From the NCBI GenBank assembly GCA_007570945.1, contig RKSH01000088.1, positions 1-15,117 on the forward strand: a DNA stretch of 15,117 nucleotides, given 5' to 3'. Position numbers and translations under genes: made by a program. The notes under the pieces were generated by a model that did not search any database, was not told where the DNA came from, and saw nothing but the letters and a program-made list of their open reading frames with translations. Of the stretch, positions 1 to 6,737 are shown piece by piece; position 1 is the first letter of the stretch; the number at the start of each line of letters is the position of its first letter. Origin of the DNA: Gammaproteobacteria bacterium. GTDB lineage: Bacteria > Pseudomonadota > Gammaproteobacteria > Arenicellales > Spongiicolonaceae.

Positions 1-522
1 GGGGGTGGCGGAGACCGGGGTTTTGCCGCTGGAGGTTTTGATGAAATCGGCGCCGGCGGCGATGGCGGCGGCGGCGGCGGCGCGAATGACCTCGGTGCCG
101 CCCAACTCGCCGGTCTCAATGATAACTTTCAGCGTCTTGTCGCCGCACAGCAGTTTGCAGATGCGGGTGAACAACCGCGCCCGCGCGCGGCCGGCGGCGC
201 CGCCATGCAAAAAATCGCGCCACGGAAAAACCAAATCAATTTCGTCGACAACCTCAAGCGCCCGGCGAATTTCCTCCAGCACCGCGCCGCGCTCACCCTC
301 ACCGCCGGGAAAGTTGGCCACCGCCGCCACCCGCACGCCGCTGCCGGCCAGCAACTCGGCGCACAACGGCGCAAACTTCGGCCACACGCAAACCGCCGCC
401 ACTTTGTTGCCGCGCGCGGCGGCGCACAGTTCACGAATGTCGCCGTCGGTGTCGTCGCCGCCGAGCCGGGTTAAATCCAGCAGCGACAGGGTGAGGGCGG
501 CGATTTCTTTTTCGGTTTTCAC
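1..522 (-). CDS. deoC: Deoxyribose-phosphate aldolase (DeoC), C-terminus cut by window edge
   Basis: DeoC cleaves 2-deoxyribose 5-phosphate to glyceraldehyde 3-phosphate and acetaldehyde in the cytoplasm, the last step of deoxynucleoside breakdown. The 174 visible residues follow the family from the start: LDLTRLGGDDTD near residue 15, VVDEIDLVFPWRDF near 100, and ADFIKTSSGK with the Schiff-base lysine at about residue 162 (Lys167 in E. coli). The second active-site lysine (E. coli Lys201) lies beyond position 1. The start is GTG at 522-520, overlapping the cdd stop in a GTGA junction, so translation is probably coupled. Two local oddities are a GGEGE loop after NFP and a run of six alanines built from GCC repeats just before the catalytic segment. 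It is the last visible gene of the nucleoside operon. Identity is secure; only the C-terminus is unseen. Confidence 0.94.
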   Translation of the reverse strand, partial: MKTEKEIAALTLSLLDLTRLGGDDTDGDIRELCAAARGNKVAAVCVWPKFAPLCAELLAGSGVRVAAVANFPGGEGERGAVLEEIRRALEVVDEIDLVFPWRDFLHGGAAGRARARLFTRICKLLCGDKTLKVIIETGELGGTEVIRAAAAAAIAAGADFIKTSSGKTPVSATP

Positions 523-899
523 AGCGCAAAGGGGCGCGGCAGGTAATCGCGCAGGATGCCCCGGTTAAATTCTCCCGCCGGGGTGGCCACGGTGAGGGGC
601 GTGTCGGCGGCGGCAAACTCGGCGATTTTTTGCAGGCATCCGCCGCATGGCAAAGCCTCGCCCTCGGCCACAATCATCACCTGGTCAATGCGCTTGACGC
701 CGTCGCCGACCATGGCCGCAATGGCCGCGGCTTCGGCGCACAGGCCCTGCGGGTAGGCGGCGTTTTCCACGTTGCAGCCCCGGTAGATTTTGCCGCCGGC
801 GGCTATTGCGGCGCCGACGCGGAAGTCGGAGTACGGCGCATGGGCATTGGCGCGCGCGGCGCAGGCGGCGGTGAACAGTGGCCGGGTGGAATCGTTCAT
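519..899 (-). CDS. cdd: Cytidine deaminase, homotetrameric zinc type
   Basis: Cdd hydrolyses cytidine and deoxycytidine to uridine and deoxyuridine. The 126-residue protein has the normal length of the small tetrameric class. The zinc and catalytic motifs are visible: CAE with Cys54 and Glu56, and PCGGC with Cys85 and Cys88. GCNVENAAYP upstream is the substrate-binding segment. I chose ATG at 899-897, which shares its A with the preceding permease stop (TGATG); a TTG one codon earlier is possible but less likely. Two residues differ from the common pattern: the Arg of CAER is Ala, and the Arg of PCxxCRQ is Leu. It lies between the ABC importer and deoC, which fits salvage or catabolism of imported (deoxy)cytidine. 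Confidence 0.96.
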   Translation of the reverse strand: MNDSTRPLFTAACAARANAHAPYSDFRVGAAIAAGGKIYRGCNVENAAYPQGLCAEAAAIAAMVGDGVKRIDQVMIVAEGEALPCGGCLQKIAEFAAADTPLTVATPAGEFNRGILRDYLPRPFAL

Positions 900-1873
900 C
901 AATGCTCCCCTCGGGTGTACGGTTTCCCGGCGGCGCGCGGGGCCACCGCGGCGCCGAAGAAACCGGCCAATATCACCACTGTAAACAAATACGGCAGCGC
1001 CTGCACCGCCTGCACCGGCACGGCGCCCACCAGCGGCAGCGAGACGCCCTGAATGTGCGCCGCGCTGGCCTCAAAAAAACCGAACAGCAGGCACGCCGAC
1101 AGCACCGGCCACGGCCGCCACTTGCCGAAAATCATCGCCGCCAGCGCGATGAAACCCTTGCCGGCGGTCATGCCGCTGATGAACGCCGCGCCCTGGGCGG
1201 TGGACAGGTAGGCGCCGGCAAAGCCGCACAGAATGCCGCAGATGAGCACCGCGCGGTAGCGCAAAAACGCCACCGAGATGCCGGCGGTGTCCACCGCCGC
1301 CGGGTTTTCGCCCACCGCGCGCAGGCGCAAACCGAAGCGCGTGCGGTACAGCGCCCAGGCGGTGGCGCCGACGCAGGCGAAAGCAAGATAGACCAGAATG
1401 TTATGGCCGCTCAGCAACTCGCGGTACACCGGTCCCAGCAGCGGCAGCGGCGCAACCGCATCGGCGCCCGGAAAAACCAGCGCGCCAAAGCGCGCCTCGC
1501 TGCCGAGGAATGGCGTCCGCCCGCCCTGGGCGAACCAGGCGACGCCGAGAATGACGGTGAGGCCAAAAGCGAGAATGTTCACCGCCATGCCGGAAACGAT
1601 GTGGTCGCCCTTGTGGGTGATGCAGGCGAAACCGTGCACCAAAGCCAGCGCGCACGATGCGGCGACGCCGGCGCACAGGCCGAGCCAGGCGCTCTGGGTG
1701 ACGCCGGCGGCGGCGGCGGCGGCAAAAGCGGCGGCCAGCATTTTGCCCTCGAGGCCTATGTCCACCACGCCGCTGCGCTCCGAATACAGGCCGGCCAGGG
1801 CGGCGAAAACCAGCGGCACCGCCAGCCGCACCGACGAGTCCAGCACCGACAGCACAATCTCAAGCGACGGCAC
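899..1873 (-). CDS. Nucleoside-type ABC transporter permease, second subunit (YufQ/NupQ-like)
   Basis: This is an integral inner-membrane permease of the BPL_transp_2 family, found as the second permease in BMP-dependent nucleoside importers. The 324-residue protein is hydrophobic throughout, with about eight to ten membrane segments. It carries the family motif SGVVDIGLEGKML near residue 30, and GFFGAAVAP near the C-terminus. The start is taken as GTG at 1873-1871 because a GGAGG ribosome site lies five bases upstream; the reading frame stays open further upstream, but that part is antisense-like sequence inside permease 1. The gene overlaps the end of permease 1 by 14 bases and its own stop overlaps the cdd start. 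A GCC-rich stretch encodes six consecutive alanines after LAAAF. Substrate is inferred from the neighbouring cdd and deoC. Confidence 0.94.
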   Translation of the reverse strand: MPSLEIVLSVLDSSVRLAVPLVFAALAGLYSERSGVVDIGLEGKMLAAAFAAAAAAGVTQSAWLGLCAGVAASCALALVHGFACITHKGDHIVSGMAVNILAFGLTVILGVAWFAQGGRTPFLGSEARFGALVFPGADAVAPLPLLGPVYRELLSGHNILVYLAFACVGATAWALYRTRFGLRLRAVGENPAAVDTAGISVAFLRYRAVLICGILCGFAGAYLSTAQGAAFISGMTAGKGFIALAAMIFGKWRPWPVLSACLLFGFFEASAAHIQGVSLPLVGAVPVQAVQALPYLFTVVILAGFFGAAVAPRAAGKPYTRGEH

Positions 1874-2993
1874 GGCCGCCTCCGCCGCGGAAAATTTTCG
1901 CCCAGGCCGCGCCCAGGGGCGGCCGCAGCATGAAGCCCAGCGCGCCGGTGAACAAAATGACCAGGCCCTGAATGACGATGACGATGTCCTTGCTGATGCG
2001 CTCAAAGGTGTAGGCCAGTTCGGCGCCGCCCTGGTAAAGCGCGCCGAACAGGATGGCGGCGAGCACGATGCCGGCCGGATGGCTGCGGCCCATGAGGGCG
2101 ACGGCGATGCCGACAAAACCGTAGCCGGCGGTGAACTCAATCAGCAGCCGGTGCTGGCTGCCGAGGATTTCGTTGAGCGACAGCAGGCCGGCCAGGCCGC
2201 CGGACAGGCACATGGCGAGAATGATGCAGCGCGACGGTGAAATGCCGGCATAAACCGCGGCGCGCGGGTTGCCGCCGACGGTGCGCACCTCGTAGCCCCA
2301 CGGCGTGTGCCACAAAAAAAGCCACGTTGCCGCGCAGCACAAAAGCGCGATGAAAAATGAAAGGTTGAGGGGCGAGGCGCTGAGGCCGAGGCCCACGGCG
2401 GCGGCCAGGTCGTGCACCATCGGCAGGTGGGCGCTGTCGGCGAACACCCGCGTCTCCGGCGACATGGAGCCGGGCTTGATGAGCACGTTGACCAGCAGGT
2501 AATTCATCAGCGCGGCGGCAATGAAGTTGAACATAATGGTGGTAATCACCACGTGGCTGCCGCGCTTGGCCTGCAGCACCGCCGGCACCAGACTCCAGCC
2601 GGCGCCGAACAACGCCGCGGCCAACATGGCGCACAGCAGCAACAGCGGAAACGGCAGCGCGTCCATGTAAAGCGCCACCAGGCCCAGACCGAGGCCGCCG
2701 ATGTAGGCCTGGCCTTCACCGCCGATGTTGAACAGGCCGCAGTGGTAGGCGACGGCGACGGCGAGGCCGGTGAAGATGAAGTTGGTCGCGTAAAACAACG
2801 TGTAGCCCACCGCCTCGGCGCTGCCGAAAGCGCCGCGCAATAATTCGGCGGCAATGGCCGGCGGACTCTCGCCGATAAACCACACCAGCAGCGCCGAGAA
2901 GGCGAAAGCCAGCGCCAGGTTGCACAGCGTCAACAGCAGCGGGTCGATCCACCAGGGCACGTTTTGCGGCGCGCCGAGGGTCTCAGCCTTCAT
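1860..2993 (-). CDS. Nucleoside-type ABC transporter permease, first subunit (YufP/NupP-like)
   Basis: This is the partner permease of the same importer, 377 residues from the chosen start. A short cytoplasmic N-terminus is followed by a membrane segment (about residues 20-40) and many further hydrophobic helices. The signature of this subfamily, GLFNIGGEGQAYIGG, is clear, and GGNPRAAVYAGIS in the last third is the cytoplasmic loop that meets the ATPase. I chose ATG at 2993-2991, which overlaps the ATPase stop by 11 bases and has a G-rich GGGGTG upstream; an in-frame GTG start at 3062 would add 23 residues copied from the ATPase end in another frame. It forms the channel with the next gene, moving substrate delivered by the periplasmic binding protein. 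Confidence 0.94.
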   Translation of the reverse strand: MKAETLGAPQNVPWWIDPLLLTLCNLALAFAFSALLVWFIGESPPAIAAELLRGAFGSAEAVGYTLFYATNFIFTGLAVAVAYHCGLFNIGGEGQAYIGGLGLGLVALYMDALPFPLLLLCAMLAAALFGAGWSLVPAVLQAKRGSHVVITTIMFNFIAAALMNYLLVNVLIKPGSMSPETRVFADSAHLPMVHDLAAAVGLGLSASPLNLSFFIALLCCAATWLFLWHTPWGYEVRTVGGNPRAAVYAGISPSRCIILAMCLSGGLAGLLSLNEILGSQHRLLIEFTAGYGFVGIAVALMGRSHPAGIVLAAILFGALYQGGAELAYTFERISKDIVIVIQGLVILFTGALGFMLRPPLGAAWAKIFRGGGGRAVA

Positions 2994-4668
2994 CGCGCAC
3001 CCCGGCCATCCATCGGCCCAGTTGTTTTTCATCGGCCGCGGCGGCCGGAGTTTCACCGACAACAGCGCCGTTGAACATCACCACGATGCGGTCGGCGAGG
3101 GCGAGGATTTCCTCCAGTTCCACCGACACCAGAAGAATGGCGCTGCCCTGGTCGCGCAGGGTGAGAATTTTGCGGTGAATGAATTCAATGGCGCCGATGT
3201 CCACGCCGCGCGTCGGCTGGCCGATTAAAAGCACGCGCGGCTCGCGCACCATCTCGCGCGCAAGAATTAATTTCTGCTGGTTGCCGCCGGAAAATTGCGC
3301 GGCGCGAATCTCCGGCAACGGCGGGCGCACGTCAAACTCGTCCATGCGCCGCCGCGTTTGCGCGCCGATGAACGGCCAGTCAAAAAAGATTCCGCGCGGG
3401 TTTCGCCCGCGGCGGTACTGCGCCTCCCGGTGGTAGCCGAGGATGGCGGCATGGCTGGCGCTCTCAAACGCGACCATGCCGGTGGCGCGGCGGTCCTCGG
3501 GAACATGGGCGACGCCTTTGGCGCGCAGTTGCGACGGTGACGAACCGGCGGCGGCTTCACCCTGGCCGTCACCGCCGCCCCCACCGCCGCCGCGGTGAAA
3601 AACTATTTCCCCGCCGTCCACCCTGCACATGCCGGCCAGCGCCTCCAGCAACTCGCTCTGGCCGTTGCCGGCGACACCGGCCACGCCGAGGATTTCGCCG
3701 CTGCGCAGGCTCAGGTTGACATCGCGCACGCGCACCACCCGGTGGCGGTCGCGGACGCGCAAATTTTTCACCGTCAGCGCGGTGCCGGAGTCGCGCCGCG
3801 GCGGCGCGGTGCGGGACTCCGTCGCCACCGCGCGCCCCACCATCAACTCGCTGAGCTCGCCGGCGTTGGTGTCCCTGGTTTCGCGCACCGCCACCACCCG
3901 GCCGTCGCGCATCACCGTCACCCGGTCCGACACCGCCATGATTTCGCGCAACTTGTGGGTGATGAGCACCACCGTTTTGCCCTGCCCGCGAATCACGCGC
4001 AGGATGCGGAACAAGTCGTCGGCCTCCTGCGGCGTGAGCGCGCCGGTGGGCTCATCCAAAATTAAAATCTCGGCGCCGCGCACCAACGTCTTCAGCATCT
4101 CCACCCGCTGCTGCGCGCCCACCGGCAGGTCGCCGGTAAGCGCGTCGGGGTCGGCGCGCAACTTGTATTCCGCGGCCAGCCGCTGCAACTCGGCGCGCGC
4201 CCGCCGCGGCCCGGGGGAGTTTGCGCCGAGAAACATGCCGCGCTCGCAACCCAGCATGATGTTCTCCAGCACGCTGAAGTTGTCCACCAACATGAAGTGC
4301 TGGTGCACCATGCCGATGCCGGCGCGAATGGCGGCGGCGCTGCTGCGCAGGCTGCGGCGCGCGCCGTTGATGTAAATCTCTCCGGCGTCGGCGCGCTGGC
4401 AACCGTACAGCACGTTCATCAACGTGGTTTTGCCGGCGCCGTTCTCGCCGACGATGCCGTGGATTTTCCCTTTGGCAAGCGCCAGCGAAATGTCGTCGTT
4501 GGCGCGCACCGGGCCGAATGCTTTGCACACGCCGCGAAACTCCACCGCCGGCGGCGGTGACTCCGGAGTGGAAAACGGCGACCCCGGAGCCACGGGCGGT
4601 GACTGCGGAGCCGAAAGTGGCGGCTCCGAGTGCATAGACGGTGACGCCGGAGTCGACAACGGTGACAC
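2983..4668 (-). CDS. Nucleoside/simple-sugar ABC transporter ATPase with two nucleotide-binding domains and a repeat-encoded N-terminus
   Basis: This is the cytoplasmic motor of the BMP-dependent importer, a duplicated ATPase like B. subtilis NupO or the ribose RbsA family. From the longest start it has 561 residues. The first domain has Walker A GENGAGKT (74-81), Q-loop VHQHFM (Q123), the family-type signature LPVGAQQRVE (181-190), Walker B ILILDEP and H-loop ITHK. The second has the lysine-less Walker A GVAGNGQSE, signature SGGNQQ and Walker B LLIGQPTRGVD; this degeneracy is usual for the family. Two additions stand out: about 40 Ser/Pro-rich residues before VEFRGV, encoded by 21-bp tandem repeats, and seven consecutive glycines followed by DGQGEAAAG in the second domain. 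The start is uncertain: GTG at 4668, ATG at 4635 or GTG at 4545. None has a well-placed ribosome site. Confidence 0.93.
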   Translation of the reverse strand: MSPLSTPASPSMHSEPPLSAPQSPPVAPGSPFSTPESPPPAVEFRGVCKAFGPVRANDDISLALAKGKIHGIVGENGAGKTTLMNVLYGCQRADAGEIYINGARRSLRSSAAAIRAGIGMVHQHFMLVDNFSVLENIMLGCERGMFLGANSPGPRRARAELQRLAAEYKLRADPDALTGDLPVGAQQRVEMLKTLVRGAEILILDEPTGALTPQEADDLFRILRVIRGQGKTVVLITHKLREIMAVSDRVTVMRDGRVVAVRETRDTNAGELSELMVGRAVATESRTAPPRRDSGTALTVKNLRVRDRHRVVRVRDVNLSLRSGEILGVAGVAGNGQSELLEALAGMCRVDGGEIVFHRGGGGGGGDGQGEAAAGSSPSQLRAKGVAHVPEDRRATGMVAFESASHAAILGYHREAQYRRGRNPRGIFFDWPFIGAQTRRRMDEFDVRPPLPEIRAAQFSGGNQQKLILAREMVREPRVLLIGQPTRGVDIGAIEFIHRKILTLRDQGSAILLVSVELEEILALADRIVVMFNGAVVGETPAAAADEKQLGRWMAGVRDEG

Positions 4669-4682
4669 CCTCGCGCTCAGTG
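4557..4682. repeat. Tandem array, about six copies of a 21-bp unit
   Basis: Units begin at 4557, 4578, 4599, 4620, 4641 and 4662, each 21 bp, with a plus-strand core like GTGACTCCGGAG; the sixth is degenerate after GTGAC. Because 21 is divisible by three, the array stays in frame with the ABC ATPase on the minus strand and reads as Ser/Pro heptads such as SPLSTPA and SPFSTPE. There are no unique spacers, so this is a minisatellite-like repeat and not CRISPR. Confidence 0.85.
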
Positions 4683-4693
4683 CCGCCGGCGGT

Positions 4694-5698
4694 TCACCAC
4701 GGGCAGGTGTTTTCTTTCATGTAGTCATGAACGGCGATGTCACCGTTGATGATGCCGGTGCGCGCCTTGGTCACCGCACTCTCCATGGCGGCGGTGATGA
4801 GTGCGCGGTTGTGTTCATCCAGCGCCCAGTCAATGCCGCCCTCCTTGATGCCCAGCACGGTGACGCCGGAGGTCCACCCGCCGCCCTGCGCCTCTTCATA
4901 CATGCGGTAGACCGCGCGGTCCACGCCTTTCAGCATGGAGGTGAGGACGCTGCCGGGGTGCAGGTGGTTCTGGTTGGAGTCCACGCCGATGCCGAGTTTG
5001 CCGTTGTCCTTGGCCGCCTGCAGAACGCCGAGGCCGGTGGCGCCGGCGGCGTGAAACACCACATCGGCGCCGCGGTCAAACTGCGACTGCGCCAACTCGC
5101 CGCCCTTGAGCGGGTCGTTCCACGCCGCGCCGGTGGTGCCGGTCATGTTTTCCAGAACGCGGGCGCCGGGGTCCACATGCAAAACGCCCTGCTTGTAGCC
5201 GCAGGCGAAGCGGCGGATGAGGGGAATGTCCATGCCGCCGACGAAACCGACGGTGCCGGTCTCGGAGGCCATGGCCGCCAGCATGCCGACCAAAAACGAG
5301 CCCTCCTCCTCGCGGAACAAAACCGACTGCACATTGGGCAGGTCCACGACGCCGTCGATAATGCCGAACCAGGTGTCGGGAAATTCTTTGGCCACTTTTT
5401 CCAGCGCGGTGGTCTGGGAAAAGCCGATGGTGACGATGGGATTAAAGCCGCGCCGCGCAAAATTGCGCATGGCCTGCTCGCGCTGCGAGTCGTTGTTGAC
5501 TTCAAAATCCCGAAACCGGACGCCATGGTCTTTTTCAAAATCCTGGGCGCCGTTCAGCGCGGCCTCATTAAAAGACTTGTCAAACCGCCCGCCGAGGTCG
5601 TAAATCAGCCCCGGCTTAAACTCAGCGGCCTGCGCGCCGGCGGCGAGCAGGGCGGCGAGGGTGAGGGTGAGGGCGGGGAAAAGCTTGCGAAGTTTCAT
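4694..5698 (-). CDS. BMP-family periplasmic nucleoside-binding protein
   Basis: This is the extracytoplasmic receptor of the importer, of the Bmp/Med/PnrA lipoprotein-like family that binds purine or other nucleosides. The 334-residue protein starts with a signal peptide (basic MKLRK, hydrophobic core, likely cleavage after GAQA at about residue 24). There is no lipobox cysteine, so a soluble periplasmic protein is expected. Family motifs are YDLGGRFDKSFNEAA at the mature N-terminus, VTIGFSQTTAL, IIDGVVD, GFVGGMDIPLIRRF and GVDSNQ. ATG at 5698-5696 is preceded by AGGAG at a good distance. The stop lies 25 bases before the longest ATPase start. The signal-peptide core TLTLA is encoded by a short ACCCTC repeat. 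A (deoxy)nucleoside ligand is inferred from cdd and deoC in the same operon. Confidence 0.95.
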   Translation of the reverse strand: MKLRKLFPALTLTLAALLAAGAQAAEFKPGLIYDLGGRFDKSFNEAALNGAQDFEKDHGVRFRDFEVNNDSQREQAMRNFARRGFNPIVTIGFSQTTALEKVAKEFPDTWFGIIDGVVDLPNVQSVLFREEEGSFLVGMLAAMASETGTVGFVGGMDIPLIRRFACGYKQGVLHVDPGARVLENMTGTTGAAWNDPLKGGELAQSQFDRGADVVFHAAGATGLGVLQAAKDNGKLGIGVDSNQNHLHPGSVLTSMLKGVDRAVYRMYEEAQGGGWTSGVTVLGIKEGGIDWALDEHNRALITAAMESAVTKARTGIINGDIAVHDYMKENTCPW

Positions 5699-5733
5699 GG
5701 GATTGCTCCTCGGTTGGTTAATAGGGGGTGGTT

Positions 5734-5762
5734 AGTATGGCGGGGGAAGGGGGATGTTGCAA
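5734..5762 (-). promoter_or_regulatory. Possible sigma-70 promoter of the nucleoside operon
   Basis: On the minus strand, TTGCAA (5762-5757) and CATACT (5739-5734) are separated by 17 bases, each matching four of six consensus positions. Transcription would start about 30 bases before the BMP gene, leaving room for its AGGAG ribosome site. The match is modest, so this is a prediction. Confidence 0.35.
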
Positions 5763-5765
5763 CAT
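5754..5765. promoter_or_regulatory. 12-bp perfect palindrome, candidate operator
   Basis: ATGTTGCAACAT is a perfect inverted repeat that covers the proposed -35 box of the nucleoside operon, a good place for a repressor. The half GTTGCA resembles the octamer described for the E. coli nucleoside regulator CytR (LacI family). That link is inference; no regulator gene is in the window. Confidence 0.35.
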
Positions 5766-5790
5766 GGGCTTGCCGTAAACGTGGGGAAGC

Positions 5791-5813
5791 CCCCGGCGGG
5801 ATAATCGCCGGGG
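5791..5813. other. Perfect 8-bp stem hairpin
   Basis: CCCCGGCG and CGCCGGGG flank the 7-base loop GGATAAT. It sits upstream of the proposed promoter of the nucleoside operon. No T-run follows on either strand, so it is not an obvious terminator. Role unknown. Confidence 0.45.
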
Positions 5814-6019
5814 ACACCCTGCCGCGCTGAGCCCTGCATTGCTTGCTCAAACTTCCTCCACACTCTCCGCCTCAAACCGCCCATGAAAAGCGGATTTTGA
5901 CGGCCGCCAATCGCCGAGGCCAATTCGAGAGCCGCCGATTATCAGCCACGGGCGAAGTTGCCGCTCATCCATGCTAATTTTTGCTTCTCATGGCATCGCC
6001 GGCTTTCCCAAAATTAACC

Positions 6020-6352
6020 ATGGCGAAATGGACCGCGGTGGCGCTTGCCGCTCTGCCGGCCATGCTCCATGCCGCCCCCGACGCCGAACTCACGCGCATG
6101 TATTACCAGCGCGAAGTGATGGCCGCCTATTGCGGCCTCGGCTCGGCGCGGTCCGCCGCCGGTTTTCAGCGCGCCGAGAAGGAAATCATCGCGCGCAAAA
6201 ATCCAAATCAAAAAGACCGGGAAGACGCCCGCACCCAGGCCTGGAAAGACGCCCACGCCGAATGGTCCAACCGCGGCCTCGGCGGCTTCAAAAACTGGTG
6301 CCGCACCGAGGGCGCGGCGGCGATGGAACGGTTTGAACAGATGGCGCGGTGA
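6020..6352 (+). CDS. Small putative secreted protein of unknown function
   Basis: This encodes about 110 residues. From ATG at 6020 the N-terminus MAKWTAVALAALPAMLHA is a good signal peptide, with likely cleavage before APDAEL. The mature part is charged and mostly helical-looking, with two cysteines (in AAYCGLG and in KNWCRTEG) that could form a disulfide in the periplasm, and a compact NRGLGGFKNWC block near the C-terminus. ATG at 5990 and TTG at 5981 are in frame and would only lengthen the signal peptide; none of the starts has a ribosome site, so the start is uncertain. It is alone on its strand, divergent from the nucleoside operon and convergent with higA, eight bases apart. I do not recognise a characterised family. 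Confidence 0.6.
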   Translation: MAKWTAVALAALPAMLHAAPDAELTRMYYQREVMAAYCGLGSARSAAGFQRAEKEIIARKNPNQKDREDARTQAWKDAHAEWSNRGLGGFKNWCRTEGAAAMERFEQMAR

Positions 6353-6360
6353 ATGCGCGC

Positions 6361-6723
6361 TCAGGCGGGCGGGCGTTTTGTGCCGGCGGCGCGGGATTTT
6401 TTTAGCGCCGCAACCTCCGAGACATCCATCGCCCGCGCCATGCCGGCGTCGTAGTTCGCCTGCAAACGCAACCATACTCCGGGGTCGTCGCTGAACAGAG
6501 CGCCAACCCGTGCCGCCATCCGCGGCGTGATGCGAACCCGCCCGGCCAGCACTCCGCCCAAGGCCCGGCGGGAAACCCCAAGCAACCGCGCCGCCTCAGT
6601 GGAATTAAGGCCGGCGCCGGGCAGCACATCCTCACGCAGGTGAACGCCGGGGTGCACCGGAGCAAGCGCGGTCCGCCCGGCGGGGAGACTGTGGTTGATT
6701 GTTTGTGGGCGATTTCCAGGCAT
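6361..6723 (-). CDS. higA: HigA/VapI-type antitoxin, helix-turn-helix protein
   Basis: The 120-residue protein matches HigA antitoxins, which bind the HigB mRNA interferase and repress their own operon. The hallmark HPGVHLREDVLPGAGLN occupies residues 24-40, followed by the helix-turn-helix (about 41-61, STEAARLLGVSRRAL) and the conserved WLRLQANYD (84-92). The usual LSRLLNG of the recognition region reads LGGVLAG here. An N-terminal extension of some 20 residues and a basic tail (KRPPA) are unusual but unremarkable. ATG at 6723 lies 14 bases after the higB stop, the normal toxin-first HigBA arrangement. Since higB is broken, this antitoxin may be an orphan, kept for regulation or on its way to decay. 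Identity is secure; current function is not. Confidence 0.88.
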   Translation of the reverse strand: MPGNRPQTINHSLPAGRTALAPVHPGVHLREDVLPGAGLNSTEAARLLGVSRRALGGVLAGRVRITPRMAARVGALFSDDPGVWLRLQANYDAGMARAMDVSEVAALKKSRAAGTKRPPA

Positions 6724-6737
6724 TGCCGGTTCACTGC

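Larger units (their letters stand above)
5699..6019. other. Intergenic region between the nucleoside operon and a divergent small gene
   Basis: This 321-bp stretch has no credible gene. It holds the possible promoter, palindrome and hairpin listed separately, and is less GC-biased near 5960-6015. Translations here lack family motifs. I see no known riboswitch and no Rho-independent terminator with a U-tract. Confidence 0.6.

Noticed and set aside
480..500. Recurring GGTGAG/CTCACC hexamers as a possible uptake or Chi-like signal
   Set aside because: They occur mostly as Leu-Thr or Gly-Glu codon runs in biased DNA; a genome-wide over-representation test would be needed and the window alone gives no support.
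878..1933. Long open frame on the plus strand opposite permease 2
   Set aside because: Its translation is an Arg/Gln/His/Ala-rich shadow without motifs, a known effect of high GC; the minus strand encodes a clear permease.
1874..2140. N-terminal extension of permease 2 up to 2140
   Set aside because: It reads through permease 1 in another frame, lacks hydrophobic or family sequence, and a GTG with a good GGAGG site exists at 1873.
4557..4682. Possible CRISPR array
   Set aside because: Units are contiguous 21-bp repeats with no unique spacers and no cas genes nearby; they are in frame with a gene.
5791..5813. Rho-independent terminator
   Set aside because: The GC-rich stem is perfect but no T-run follows on either strand.
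4424..5830. Long plus-strand open frame of 468 codons opposite the BMP gene
   Set aside because: No recognisable domains and biased composition; the BMP protein on the minus strand explains the region.
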